Positions 25,401 to 37,400 of a stretch of DNA of 64,000 nucleotides are shown in pieces. A program made the position numbers and the translations under genes. Every line of letters starts with the position of its first letter. Position 1 is the first letter of the stretch. The stretch lies in assembly GCA_021613375.1 (NCBI GenBank), contig CM038708.1, positions 32,471,559 through 32,535,558 on the forward strand, written 5' to 3'. The notes beneath the pieces were generated by a model. That model saw only the letters and a program-made list of their open reading frames with translations. It was not told the origin of the DNA and made no database searches. This stretch comes from Megaleporinus macrocephalus (lineage: Eukaryota; Chordata; Actinopteri; Characiformes; Anostomidae).

Positions 25401-25541
25401 TGGTGTGTTTTGAAAAAGATTCCTTCTGGCTTCTGGCTTGCCAAAGGAAGAAAGGATTAGAGGATTTATTCATTATTTTCTTCTGTGATTACAGAGACCT
25501 CCTCTCTTCCTCACGCCTCATCGCTCTTTTAATGCCCTACA

Positions 25542-25573
25542 GACACACACACACTCACATACACACACACACA

Positions 25574-25607
<34 letters not shown>
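25542..25607. repeat. (CA)n microsatellite
   Basis: Long CA run with a few T interruptions, seen directly, immediately before the MITE at 25647. Confidence 0.95.
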
Positions 25608-25646
25608 GAAGAGTTATAAACCTCTAATGCATGTACACGTATTGGT

Positions 25647-25920
25647 CACTTTATTAGACAAAGCTACCTTCCATCTACAGCCACAGTCCAATTAGTAGAT
25701 GTTGTATGTGAGAGGTGGGCTTGTTATGCTGATGTATTTTTGTGGGTATACTAGAGAGTAGATTTACACACTCCAGACTACAGTATGAGCATAATAATGG
25801 GTTATGGGATAAAAGAAGTAAGTAAATCTACTCTACTATGTAAATCTATTCTAGTATATAAATATATTCTAGTAATTGGACTGTGGCTGTAGATGGAAGG
25901 TAGCTGTGCCTAGTAAAGTG
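25647..25920. mobile_element. MITE with 48-bp terminal inverted repeats
   Basis: The left arm 25647-25694 (cactttattagacaaagc...) and the right arm 25873-25920 are reverse complements with 3 mismatches in 48. The core is about 180 bp, AT-rich and non-coding. The family is not identified. Confidence 0.85.
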
Positions 25921-26280
25921 CATGACCCTCTGTCTGAAATGCTCTGTTAGACCTGCTGTTTCTTTAATCCCCGCCTCCTGGCCCATCCTGAAAATCACAA
26001 ATTGCTAGACTTGATCCACCTTCACAAGCTACACTGGAGCAGGATGTTTCCTGTTTAGATCTCTGTGTGTTGTGTGAAGACGTGCCAATCTAGCCAGTAG
26101 GTGGGCAATAAACATTGTGTTATGAGATGACATCACCTTGTAACAGAGAAAAAGGCTGGGATTCGTATTTTTTGTTATATTCCCTATAAAGAGAACTCTG
26201 ATCAAAATTCCACCTACAACTATAGATATATGTACTTTGTAGTTCTGTAATTGGAGATTGAGGTGTTGTTGTTTTTTTCA

Positions 26281-26560
26281 ACCTTATCCTCAGTGATCAA
26301 AACCCCCACAGGACCACCACAAAGCAGGTAATATTTGGGTGGTGGATCAGTCATATCGCTGCAGTGACACTGACATAATAGAGATGTTTTACTGTGTGTG
26401 TGATACAGATTGACTAAGGTTTGTTATAGGTGCCGAAGTCCTGTTGCATCTGGTTAGTAAATTGCAATTCTGCAATTCTGCCCCTCAGTCTCTACTGGAC
26501 TGAGTATCTCAAGCAAAACCATTTGAAATAAACAGTGAAAGTAGATACAAGGTAGCTGTA
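26281..26560. repeat. fragment of the dispersed family seen at 18500
   Basis: aggaccaccacaaagcaggt, gggtggtggatcagtcatat and gcagtgacactgacataata match an end of the 18500-19030 family. A gtgaaagtagatacaaggt tail occurs at 26535. Confidence 0.5.
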
Positions 26561-26588
26561 CTGCATACATTAACCTATGCGTGTGTAG

Positions 26589-27023
<435 letters not shown>

Positions 27024-27084
27024 TAAGGACGTTTTGTTTGGCCAGCAAGAAAGTCACCGTAACCTACTACTTATTGGTGCTCTC

Positions 27085-27300
27085 TGAAGAAAAACATGCA
27101 TCTTCATTTTTGTACATTTTTATTTTTCTACCTTATTTGAACACAGCCAGCAAATGTTTACATTGTATTGAATTTCACGATGAATGGATTAATAGAAATG
27201 CTTCAAAGTAGCTTGTAAAGATTTCTGGTTCCATTGACTTATATTGAGAGTAAAGGCAGTTTTTGCCCTCTCCTGGTGATACTTGTTTTTCTTTGGAGAG
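27085..27300. repeat. dispersed repeat, copy B (related to 803-983)
   Basis: gaagaaaaacatgcatcttc, atttttatttttctaccttatt in two pieces and ggttccattgacttatattg align with 803-983. An extra segment of about 40 bp near 27180 is present here. Confidence 0.65.
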
Positions 27301-27564
27301 TGACAGTATATTTTTTATCCAACAAATCACCAACAAACATTGCAAGACCACACCCCCCAATCTATAAGAAGAAGGAAAGATGTACTTAGCTTTAATATTC
27401 ATGAATATAATGAGACCTGTCTTAAGTTCTATTCATCATCAAATGTTCAGACATTATAAAGGGCAGCTATGACAGAAACATGGATGCCTGTGAGTCACTG
27501 TCACAATCAATGCTTGGCAATTCTGTGCTTTCTTTACTTGTGCTCTTTACATGATATATTCTCC

Positions 27565-27620
27565 TTATTAGACAGAGCCACCTTGTATCTACACTTACTG
27601 TCCATTTTATCAGCACCAGT
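27565..27620. repeat. fragment of the 18500 repeat family, reverse
   Basis: agccaccttgtatctacact followed by tactgtccattttatcagc is the reverse complement of the end of the 18500-19030 family. Confidence 0.5.
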
Positions 27621-27836
27621 TATCGTATATGGTATATAAGAGTTTAAAGAGGACTTAGTAGCCTTTTATTTTTGAGGTGAACTGGAATAGATATAGGGTT
27701 TTTTTAACTTTAAATTAAATAATTCATATTAAATAATATTGATATTTCTCTTTGATAATATTCGTTGATGTTTCCATGATTAACGAGACACATTTGTGTT
27801 GGTCCAGAATTCATTAAACAACATTAATGTATACAT

Positions 27837-28240
27837 TCTGAGTTTTACATCTACCTATGGGTTACCATCTAAAACTCTTTGCCCTCTTCAGTACATTCAA
27901 AACTCCACTGCCAGACTCTTAGTTCCCAATAAAAAATCTGCCCGCATCACTCTTGTCCTTCATCAGCAGCACTGGCTACCAGTTACTGAACGCATCCACT
28001 ATAAAATTCAGCTGTTGACGTTTAAAGCCTTGGCCCTGTCTCCTCTTTTACATCCTTATGCCCCATTGTGCATTACTCTTTCAGTGTTGCTGCCCCCACT
28101 CTTCAGAACTCCCTACCTTTCTCTATTTGCCATTCTCATCTCCCTCTGTTACCATCCTCAAATGTCAGCTTTAAATCATTTCTCTAAATACTTTAATTAT
28201 TTATGCCTCTTATTTTTTTTTTACTTTGTCAAATTCTAAA
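27837..28240 (+). mobile_element. LINE reverse-transcriptase C-terminal fragment (L2/Rex-like)
   Basis: The open frame contains YGLPSKTLCPLQYIQNSTAR then HWLPVTERIHYKI and LLTFKAL, typical of the C-terminal part of non-LTR retrotransposon ORF2 in fish. The frame breaks after about 28080, but SVLLPPLFRTP-like sequence continues the homology. It is 5'-truncated and cannot be active. It ends about 115 bp before exon 14. Confidence 0.8.
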
Positions 28241-28356
28241 GCATCCCAGGTATGTAAAAAAGCAGCTTATTAGTATTAAATTTTTAAAAATAATTGGTTA
28301 CTCCCCCCTCTCTCCCTCTCTCTTTCTATCTATCTATTTATCTCTCTCTTCACCAG

Positions 28357-28514
28357 GCCACTTTGTTTACATGACAGCCACTCCGATAGGTTTAAAGGGG
28401 GACAGAGCTCACATGAGGAGTTCTGTGTGGAAAGAGTCCAGTGCCACCTGTAAACTGACGTTCTGGTACTTCATTTCACAAAGAGCCACAGGAGTCATCC
28501 GACTCTTCTTAAAG
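28357..28514 (+). CDS. malrd1: malrd1 exon 14: middle of MAM5
   Basis: Phase 1 in, phase 0 out, 158 nt, residues 917-969. It encodes GHFVYMTATPIGLKGDRAHM, CKLTFWYFIS and VIRLFLK, the central MAM block. Acceptor ctctcttcaccag, donor gtaatg. It has the same length and phases as exon 18 in MAM6. A LINE fragment ends about 150 bp upstream. Confidence 0.91.
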
Positions 28515-30405
28515 GTAATGTAAATGTTTAAGAAAAGGTTTCCCAGACGTGGATTAGTCTAGTCTTAGACTACCTAGCTGTGCCAATGGTGAATTCACTG
28601 TTTAAGTGATCAGAAAATAATTTTAGTCTAGGTTTTAGAGCTGGTAGTTTGGATCAGAACACACTTTTAAACGTTAAAATGATTGAAGTTGTTTGTCATA
28701 TTTTATAATAAAGAGCATACGCATAGAAACAAACTCAGACTTTCTGCAGGTATTAGAAAGCTAAATGCATGTATACTCACTCATTCAAAATTTTGTACTA
28801 GCAGAAATGATCACCATGCATAACGTCACCACACAGCACACAGTGAAACCACCACATACTGAGCAAAGCAAAGAAAAATTATTATTTTTTTAAGCTACAG
28901 CAGTTTGATTGTGAACCCCCTCTAGCCTGATGCTAACAGATCCCATGGGGATTTGTTAACGTTCCCAGGGAAATTGGATAAACAGACTCTAATAAAGTTC
29001 ATTAAATCCAGAGCGTATGAAAACCTGCCAGTTGCACATCTGGCCGATTTTCCTCTATAAGTAATCTTTGTTTGTTAGTGCGCAACATGCTCATTTCTGG
29101 TATGTGCAGTTTTATGATTGTGCTAGACTGAAAGTCTAGTTTAAACACAGATATAAAAACTTGTAACAGATATTCAGGTTGTGCACTTCAGTCTTACGGT
29201 GACCTCTTCTTACGGTGACCTCTTCAAACCCCTAATTTTTCCATGTTAAAGTATTGTAGCATCCTAACGCAGTGTTATTTATATTTGTTATCGTAGACTA
29301 TGGATTTCCAGCTATCTGAGTTTTAAAACAATCATATCAGGCAATAAAGAATGTTTTAAACTGAAGTTTTTACAAAACAAAAGTTTATAAGATGTTGTGA
29401 TCAGGCCCTACGATATATTCACAACTGACAGAGACACAAAGAACAAAGTCATTACAGTTGCACTGAATCTATTTCTCCTCTCTCTGTCCCTCTTGTGGGT
29501 TGTATGAGGATCTTGTGGTCAGTTTCATGGCATCCCTGCTCAGATTTGGGCCATCTGTGCAGAAGGTAGCGTGATGCCAGACTTGTCCATGTGGTTTATC
29601 TGGTCACTCATAGACCAGACCAGCCTTATACACTACCATCTGGCCCCACAGCTAGGAAGGAAACATCCCGACTCAGTCTGTCTGCACAAGAGACAGAGTG
29701 TGAGTGAGTGTCTGTCTGTGCATGTGGGTGTGTGTAGGTATGTATATCTGCAGTACAGACAGAGCTGTGTTCAGAATGTGAGGGATTTCTTTGTAAAAGC
29801 TTGTGGTTCTTTATGCGAGTGCAGTGAATTCTTAACTGTGACCAGAAAAACTTAAGACCTTTCTGTTTAAGTCAGGACTTTTCTGTTTTTGTGCAAGTTT
29901 GCAGATACAGATAGAACACAAGGGTGACCTGAGCCCCTGGCCTTTGCCCTCAGACTGTACAAGTGCCTACGTACCTGATATTTGCAGGGCCGGCTTTAGT
30001 TTTTTTGGGGGCCCTAACCATCTTGCTAGCTGATGTACAGCAAGATAAGAGGCTGCCTATTAACAGTGCCTTCCACAAGCTGTCTGAATGATATATGATT
30101 AGAAATCATTTATATCTGATTTGTGCTGCTGTTTGGATGCTTGTTTAGGCTTGTAGAAAGTTTATTCATAGCATTATCCCATTATCCTATTATTTATTAC
30201 TTTAACTGTTAGACTGTTTACTGCAATGAGCCAGCTGTAAAATTATTTAATATTCTTCATATCTGTTTCAGTCAGAGAGTACTGACTACATTTTACCTCA
30301 CCAACTCCAGCCTGTCATGTATGCAGGGTTGAGAGAAATATTTTGAAAAAGTAGTGATGGCTGAATACTTAATACATTTCAGTACATATAAAAAAGTAAC
30401 TGAAG
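28515..30405. other. intron 14, 5' part
   Basis: No recognised element. A tandem duplication of cttacggtgacctctt lies at about 29195-29226. No malrd1-like exon found. Confidence 0.5.
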
Positions 30406-32195
30406 TAACACCTAACTGACCACATTGATTTATCAGTCTACTCAGACTTTAGTAGAGTTCAGTAACACTGAGATTAATAACTGACCACATTGATTTATCA
30501 GTCTACTCAGACTTTAGTAGTGTTCAGTAACACTGAGATTAATGACTGACCACATTGATTTATCAGTCTACTCAGACTTTAGCAGAGTTCAGTAACACTG
30601 AGATTTATAACTGATCACATTGATTTATCAGTCTACTCAGACTTTAGTAGAGTTCAGTAACACTGAGATTAATAACTGATCACATTGATTTATCAGTCTA
30701 CTCAGACTTTAGTAGAGTTCAGTAACACTGAGATTAATAACTGATCACATTGATTTATCAGTCTACTCAGACTTTAGTAAAGTTCTGTAACACTGAGATT
30801 AATAACTGATCACACTGATTTATCAGTCTACTCAGACTTTAGTAGAGTTCAGTAACACTGAGATTAATAACTGATCACATTGATTTATCAGTCTACTCAG
30901 ACTTTAGTAGAGTTCAATAACACTGAGATTAATAACTGATAATATTGATTTATCAGTGTACTCAGACTTTAGTAGAGCTCAGTAACACTGAGATTAATAA
31001 CTGACCACACTGATTTATCAGTCTACTCAGACTTTAGTAGCGTTCAGTAACACTGAGATTAATAACTGATCACATTGATTTATCAGTCTACTCAGACTTT
31101 AGTAGAGTTCAGTAACACTGAGATTAATAACTGATCACATTGATTTATCAGTCTACTCAGACTTTAGTAGAGTTCAGTAACACTGAGATAATAACTGATC
31201 ACATTGATTTATCAGTCTACCCAGACTTTAACAGAGTTCAGTAACACTGAGATTAATAACTGATCACATTGATTTATCAGTCTACTCAGACTTTAGTAGA
31301 GTTCAGTAACACTGAGATTAATAACTGATCACATTGATTTATCAGTCTACTCAGACTTTAGTAGAGTTCAGTAACACTGAGATTAATGACTGATCATCAC
31401 ATTGATTTATCAGTCTACTCAGTCTTTAGTACAGTTCAGTAACACTGAGATTAATAACTGATCACATTGATTTATCAGTCTACTCAGACTTTAGTAGCGT
31501 TCAGTAACACTGAGATTAATAACTGATAATATTGATTTATCATTCTACTCAGACTTTAGTAGAGTTCAGTAACACTGAGATTAATAACTGATCACATTGA
31601 TTTATCAGTCTACTCAGACTTTAGTACAGTTCAGTAACACTGAGATTAATAACTGATCACATTGATTTATCAGTCTACTCAGACTTTAGTAGAGTTCAGT
31701 AACACTGAGATTAATGACTGATCATCACATTGATTTTTCAGTCTACTCAGACTTTAGTACAGTTCAGTAACACTGAGATTAATAACTGATCACATTTATT
31801 TATCAGTCTACTCAGACTTTAGTAGAGTTCAGTAACACTGAGATTAATAACTGATCACATTGATTTATCAGTCTACTCAGACTTTAGTAGAGTTCAGTAA
31901 CACTGAGATTAATAACTGATCACATTGATTTATCAGTCTACTCAGACTTTAGTAGAGTTCAGTAACACTGAGATTAATAACTGATCACATTTATTTATCA
32001 GTCTACTCAGACTTTAGTAGAATTCAGTAACACTGAGATTAATAACTGATCACATTGATTTATCAGTCTACTCAGACTTTAGTAGAGTTCAGAAACACTG
32101 AGATTAATAACTGGTCATAGTGATTTATCAGTCTACTCTGGCTTTAGTAAAGTTGAGTAACACTGAGATTAATAACTGATTATCACATTGATCAT
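30406..32195. repeat. 65-bp minisatellite, about 27 copies
   Basis: The unit includes attgatttatcagtctactc, agactttagtagagttcagt and aacactgagattaataactg. Repeat spacing is 65 bp, measured at 30421, 30486 and 30551. Copies are highly alike. The unit holds short dyads (actgat/atcagt and ctcag/ctgag). It abuts the transposon at 32283. Confidence 0.95.
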
Positions 32196-32282
32196 TTACT
32201 TTATTAGTTGTTGCTGATTGTTAAGCCAATATTAGAGAACCCATTTAGAGGTTGTCTAAGGAGCATAAGGGAACGAATACAT

Positions 32283-33464
32283 GTACAACCTGAATTCCAT
32301 TGTGACCCTGTATAAAAATGTCAAAAAAAACAGAAAGTAATAATTTGCTAATCTTATAGACCCATATTTTATTCACAATATTAGAGATTAATCGTAGAAC
32401 ACATATTAGGTGTTAAAAGTGAGACCTTTGAATATTTCATGAAAATTATTAACTCATTTAGAACTTAATGGCAGCAAATTATCTCAAATTAACACAGGGC
32501 CAATTTCTACCATCATGCAGCATCCCCTCTCCTTTAACAACAGTGAACATCAGGGAAATAAGCAGACCAGTTGCTGGAGTTTCGGGAGAGGAATGTTCAT
32601 TTTCCTATTCATGTGTGATGTTGGATTCTAATCTGCTCAACAGTCCTGACTCGGCTTTGCCAGATTTTATTGTTTCATGTTGAGCCAGATGTTTTCTATT
32701 AGGGAAGGTCTGGACTGCAGGCAGGCCAGTATAGCACCCAGACTCTGCTTCTGCAAAGCCATGCTGTTGTGATGGTTGCAGTATGTGAGATACGGCTTCT
32801 TCTTTGCATGACACAGCTTTAACTTGCATTTGTGGATTACACCGCAAACTGTGAGACAGTGATTTCTGGAAGTGCTCCTGAGCTCATGCAAAATCATCCA
32901 GTACAGAATGATGCTTGTTTTTAACGTAGTGCCGTCTGAGGGCTGAAGAACACAAGCATCCAATATTGACTGTCAGCCTCGTCCCTTGTGCACAGAGATT
33001 TCTCCAGATTCTTTAAATCTTTTAATGATATTATGTACTGTAGATGGTGTAATAGCCTAATTTTTCTGAATTTATTGTACTGTTTTTTGACACAGTTTTT
33101 CACAGATTGGTGAGCCTTTGCCCATCTTTGCCTCTAAGAGACTCTGTCTCTCTAGAATGCTCTTTTATACCCACTAATGTGACTTCCTCCAGCTGCTTTT
33201 CATTAGTACCATTTACTTTTCCATCTTTTGGTTGCCCCATCCCAACTTTTTTAAGAAGCGTGGCTGCCATACTGTTCTAAATAAATTAACAATTTAAATG
33301 AAATGGTAAAATGTCTCACTTCTAACATCTGTTCATTGTTCTGTTGTGAATAAAATATGGGTTTTATTAGGTTTATGAGATTTAAAAATCATTGCATTCT
33401 GTTTTTATTTACATGTATTTACATTTTATACAGCATCCTAAGTGTTTTGGAATTGGGATTGTAC
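32283..33464. mobile_element. DNA transposon copy with gtacaa termini
   Basis: It begins gtacaacctgaattccattg and ends attgggattgtac; the end read in reverse is gtacaatcccaattcc, an imperfect terminal inverted repeat. Internal blocks (catgcagcatcccctctcct, gccagatgttttctattagg, cagagatttctccagattct, tataggatg-like tail) follow a family I recall as widespread in teleosts, with termini like tacaacc..attccaaaaaagttg. About 1.18 kb, no intact frame. Confidence 0.75.
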
Positions 33465-34230
33465 TTAATTTCTGTATTCTGAATATTTATATTCCATCAC
33501 ATCCCAACCCTGCAAGCATGCATGCCACACCACAGCACTGGAAATCCCCCTGATAAAACACTGACCTGATAAAACCTGTTAGATTTTACTGTTCAGTTCA
33601 TTTGAAGAGCAGCCGCATATAATGTGGGCAGACAGGATAAAGACACATATAACGTGTGAAAGCAGTTTTTTTTCATGTAAAAACCTGTAATTGATGCTAT
33701 GATCTGCAGCACTTACAGCGCTTATATAGTGTAATAGGAAATGTTGCAGCTTTGTTTACTGAAAGTCGAGGTTCAGGTTTGGGCTGTAAAGCTTGTGTTT
33801 TTGGCTATAACTATATTTGAGTCCCTCTGAAAATGATTTTCACTCTCTTACTAGAAGTATGTGCAACATGCTGTAAACTACATTAGATTTCTTTCACGTT
33901 CAGGTTTTTTTCCTCACAGCTTCTGCGAAATGTCTGTGCACAGGTCTGCAAGAATGTGCCAGTGAGAAAGAGCGAGACGGAGAGAGAGAGAGAGAGTAAG
34001 ATAAAGAGAGAATTTGAGTGTAGTTCAGTGTTACAATGTAAATGTAAGTCAGTGAAGCAGAGAGGAGCGTCTGCTCTACACAGAGATACAGTCCCACAAG
34101 CTAATTACACATCAGCTCAACAGAGATACGTGTTCCATGTACTGCAATATATTTACCCCCCAGTGCCCTGTTATGCGTTCACCCATGAGCTATCATAATC
34201 AAAAGAACAGAATAACTTTTTAGAATTCAT

Positions 34231-34270
<40 letters not shown>

Positions 34271-34617
34271 AAAAGAAAATGCTAATTAATTGCTGTCGAG
34301 TAGTGTCAAGTACTGTTTTGCTTAAATTCCTGGAGATGGACGAGGCACCCCAGAGACAGAGTCCTGCTCACAGTGTGTGGCGTAAATAGGGATGAAGGGT
34401 CTAAACCTTGATTAGCTCAGTGGATCAGTTGTGACAGTCCTCAGTCAGCTGTACATGGCTGTAGCTCGGAGACGGCGGGTGGAGCGGGGTGGGCAGTGGT
34501 TCATGTAATGAGGGCTGAAGTCGCTCCAACTTCCCGCTCACCTGCCAAAGCCCCAGTAAACAGGTCTGAGAGGACGTAACGCTGAACACATGACTTTCAT
34601 TCCCAACACATAGCATT
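33465..34617. other. intron 14, middle part
   Basis: No recognised element apart from a short (GA)n stretch near 33975 and (CT)n at 34236-34267. Confidence 0.5.
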
Positions 34618-34619
34618 CA

Positions 34620-34672
<53 letters not shown>

Positions 34673-35640
34673 GTCTCTCTCTCTATCTCTGTTCTTCTTT
34701 TAACTTTCCCCGTCTCTCTCAAAGCACTAAAATATATATATATTTAATGGGTTTATTATCCCTTTCTTTCTCTCTCCCTTCTCTCTGCATGTCTCTCACT
34801 CTTTTTGTTCTTCTCTCTGTCTTTCTTTCTCTCCCCTCCCTCTTCTCGCCATTATTTTTCTCTCCCTCCTCCTTTTCCCTGTTTCTTTTTCTTTTTTCTC
34901 ACTCTCTGTCTCCCTCTCTCTTTTTTCCTCTCTCCCTCTCTTTCTGTCTGTCTTTGTCTCTCTCTCAGTCGCTCTTTATCTCTCTCTCTCTGAGTCTCCA
35001 TGTCTCTCTCTCTCTCAATCTCTATCTCTCTCTCTCCCTTTCTCTGTTTGTCTCTTTCTCTTTTTGGTACTTTCTCTTTCCCCTTCTCTTCCAATCTCAT
35101 TTTCTCTCTCCCTCTCTGTCTCTCTCACTCTCTGTCTCTCCCACTCTCTGTCTCTCTCACTCTTGGTCTCTCTCCTGATTTTTATGTTAATTATCACCCT
35201 CTCTATGTCTTTCTGTTTCTCTCTTTCTCTCTGTCACTCTGTTTCTTTCTCTGTGTCTCTCTCTCTGAGTCGCTCTATTTGTCTTACTGTCTGAGTCATT
35301 CTATGTCTCTCTCTCTCTGTATGCCTCTCTTTCTTTGTCTCCTTTTTCTCTGTCCCTCTCTGTTTTTCCCCTCACTGTTTCTGCCCCCAGTCTCGCTAAT
35401 TCTTATCTTTCTGTCTTTGTTCCTCTCTCCTTCTCTTATCTCTCTCTCTCTGAAAGTATCAAAGTACTAAAACCATTTCCCTCTCTTTCCCTCCCTATCT
35501 CTATTTCTGTCTTTCTATCTCCCTCCCTCTTATTGTTCTTTATTGTGTCTCACTGTCTCACTCTCTCTATCTTTTCTCTCTCTTTCATTTGTTTTTCCAT
35601 GTCTTTGTCTTTCTGTTCTTTTGTCAGCAGTTTATCACTT
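34618..35640. repeat. 1-kb polypyrimidine (CT-rich) low-complexity tract
   Basis: Almost wholly C and T for about 1 kb on this strand, built of ctctct, ctgtct and tttct variants. It opens Ser/Leu/Phe-rich frames of up to about 156 codons that are composition artefacts. It could form triplex (H-DNA); that is inference. Confidence 0.93.
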
Positions 35641-36348
35641 ACATTAGAAGAGGAAAAGGTTTTATTTTCTTCTCCATTCTCCTTCCATTTCACGCTATTA
35701 CGTTTCTAACGCGCAGGTGACACTCTGATGTTGTTTGCCAGAAGCTTTTTTCCCGTCTCCTTTCTCTCAGCCCCGCTGAATGGAAGCTGGCAGGTTTCAT
35801 ATTATAGTACCTGAGATTGACTCCCATCAGATTTCAGCCTATAAAATCATGTTAAAGTATGCTGAGTGAGAGGCGCTTTTCATAGCAGGTCTGTGGTCGC
35901 CCCATTATTCATCATTCAGTTTAGCAAATATTTGAATAAAGGTTATAAAGAGAATGGTGAAAAACAAGAAAGAGTGAGTGGGTGAGCGAATCAATGTGAG
36001 AGCGAGCGAGCGAGCAAGCGGGTATTAAACTGCAACCAGTGCAGCGGGTATGATGAAAAGCTTTGAAACCAGAGCGATGAATATAGAGTCAGTTTCAGCT
36101 ATAGAGTACTGAAGGCAGGCAGTGTCAAAGGTATTCTACAGCAATTACAGTTTTCACACATCATTTAGTGCAGCCACTTTTTTAGGGTCAAAAATATTTC
36201 AGAAAGATGTTTACAGTGTGTAAACCACATGCCTTACCCATCATATGCCTTTGTAAACCCATGTCGAGCTGTTTAATAATCTCTTACAGATGTTCCTGTG
36301 TGGTTTCTGACATTGTATGATATACTGTTACTTATAAAGATGCACAAA

Positions 36349-37400
36349 ACATGTTTTACAGTATGTTTTCCTCCAGTGCATTAACCCTTGGTAATATGTT
36401 AGTACAGAGGCATAATAATGCTGTTGTACTTTGATAATTAAGCCTTAAAAAGCCAGTCACAGGTACATAACACTTATTTATATAAATTATAACTTATTTT
36501 TATCCCCTTATTTTATGGGGATGGAAATAAGCAGCAGAAGGGCATACACAAGCAGAAAAAAATTAAAACATAAAAAAAAAATATAAAAGTACAAATATAA
36601 ACAAGGTATGACATTACAGATTAAAAGCAGATCTGAAAGCAGATCCGAGCAGTCTCTTATGGATTTTGGAATTATTTTGGATTACTTTATGGAGAATGTA
36701 ATCCTTTGTACATGTTAGGTGGCCATTAGTATGCTCATATACAGCAGTATTAAGCCAGTAGCATAATAATGTAATATTTAGTAATACTTAGTAATGAACA
36801 ACTACTGGCTTGTTAAAGCTTTAATGAGAAATTTACAAGAGTTCTAGAAAAAAAAGGTAATTATTTGTTCCTGGCTTATTACGGTTTGAAAAGCCCATTA
36901 CAAATGCCCTTGGTCATAGTTACTGCTTAATAATAGGGTTAATAAGCAGCCAGAACTTAGCAGTGCATGGCTTGTTAAGGCTCAATAAGTGTATTATAAT
37001 GTATTAGAACAATTCTTACTTCACCATAGTTACTGCTTAATAATAAGCAGCTTATTCTTTAAAAATGTTTAATTCAGTCAATATTGCTTAACAGTTCAGG
37101 AATAAACCGTCAGTCAATAACTAGTTACTGGCTTGCTGAGCCTTAATAAGAGCAAGAGAGCACAAGTGCTATAGAAAAAATGCTGAATTCACTGGTTATT
37201 GTTTAATAACGTAGTAATAAGCAGTCAGGTAATTAACAGTAGCTGGTTTGCTTAGGTTTAATAAAAGAATTACTTCAAAGTGTTCAAGAAAATGTGCTTG
37301 TTAGGGCTAACATTACCAAGGTCATTATGATGTCCCCCTATACTGAAGTGTTCTGCAAACATTGGGCAAACATTCTCTGTCAATCAGCTACAAGAAGTGA
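36349..37400. repeat. dispersed or duplicated repeat, copy 1 (copy 2 at 39440)
   Basis: Starts catgttttacagtatgtttt and ends ctgcaaacattgggcaaaca then ttctctg. Blocks such as actagttactggcttgctga, agagcacaagtgct and aatgtgcttgtta occur in the same order in copy 2. Internally it repeats a degenerate unit of about 90 bp (gtaataagcagccaggtaat...ggcttgttaaggc). Confidence 0.85.

Larger units (their letters stand above)
20346..25541. other. intron 12, 3' two-thirds
   Basis: A (TC)n run and one dispersed repeat (22186-22490) are noted separately. The rest, including 22500-25540, shows no recognised element and no exon that fits malrd1 phases. Confidence 0.5.

Noticed and set aside
27796..28239. 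147-codon frame as a host gene
   Set aside because: Its peptide is LINE reverse-transcriptase C-terminus, truncated and frameshifted.
34747..35709. Overlapping Ser/Leu/Phe-rich open frames of 60-156 codons on + and Arg/Glu-rich ones on -
   Set aside because: They arise from the CT-rich low-complexity tract; no codon structure, no domains, and they overlap in many frames.
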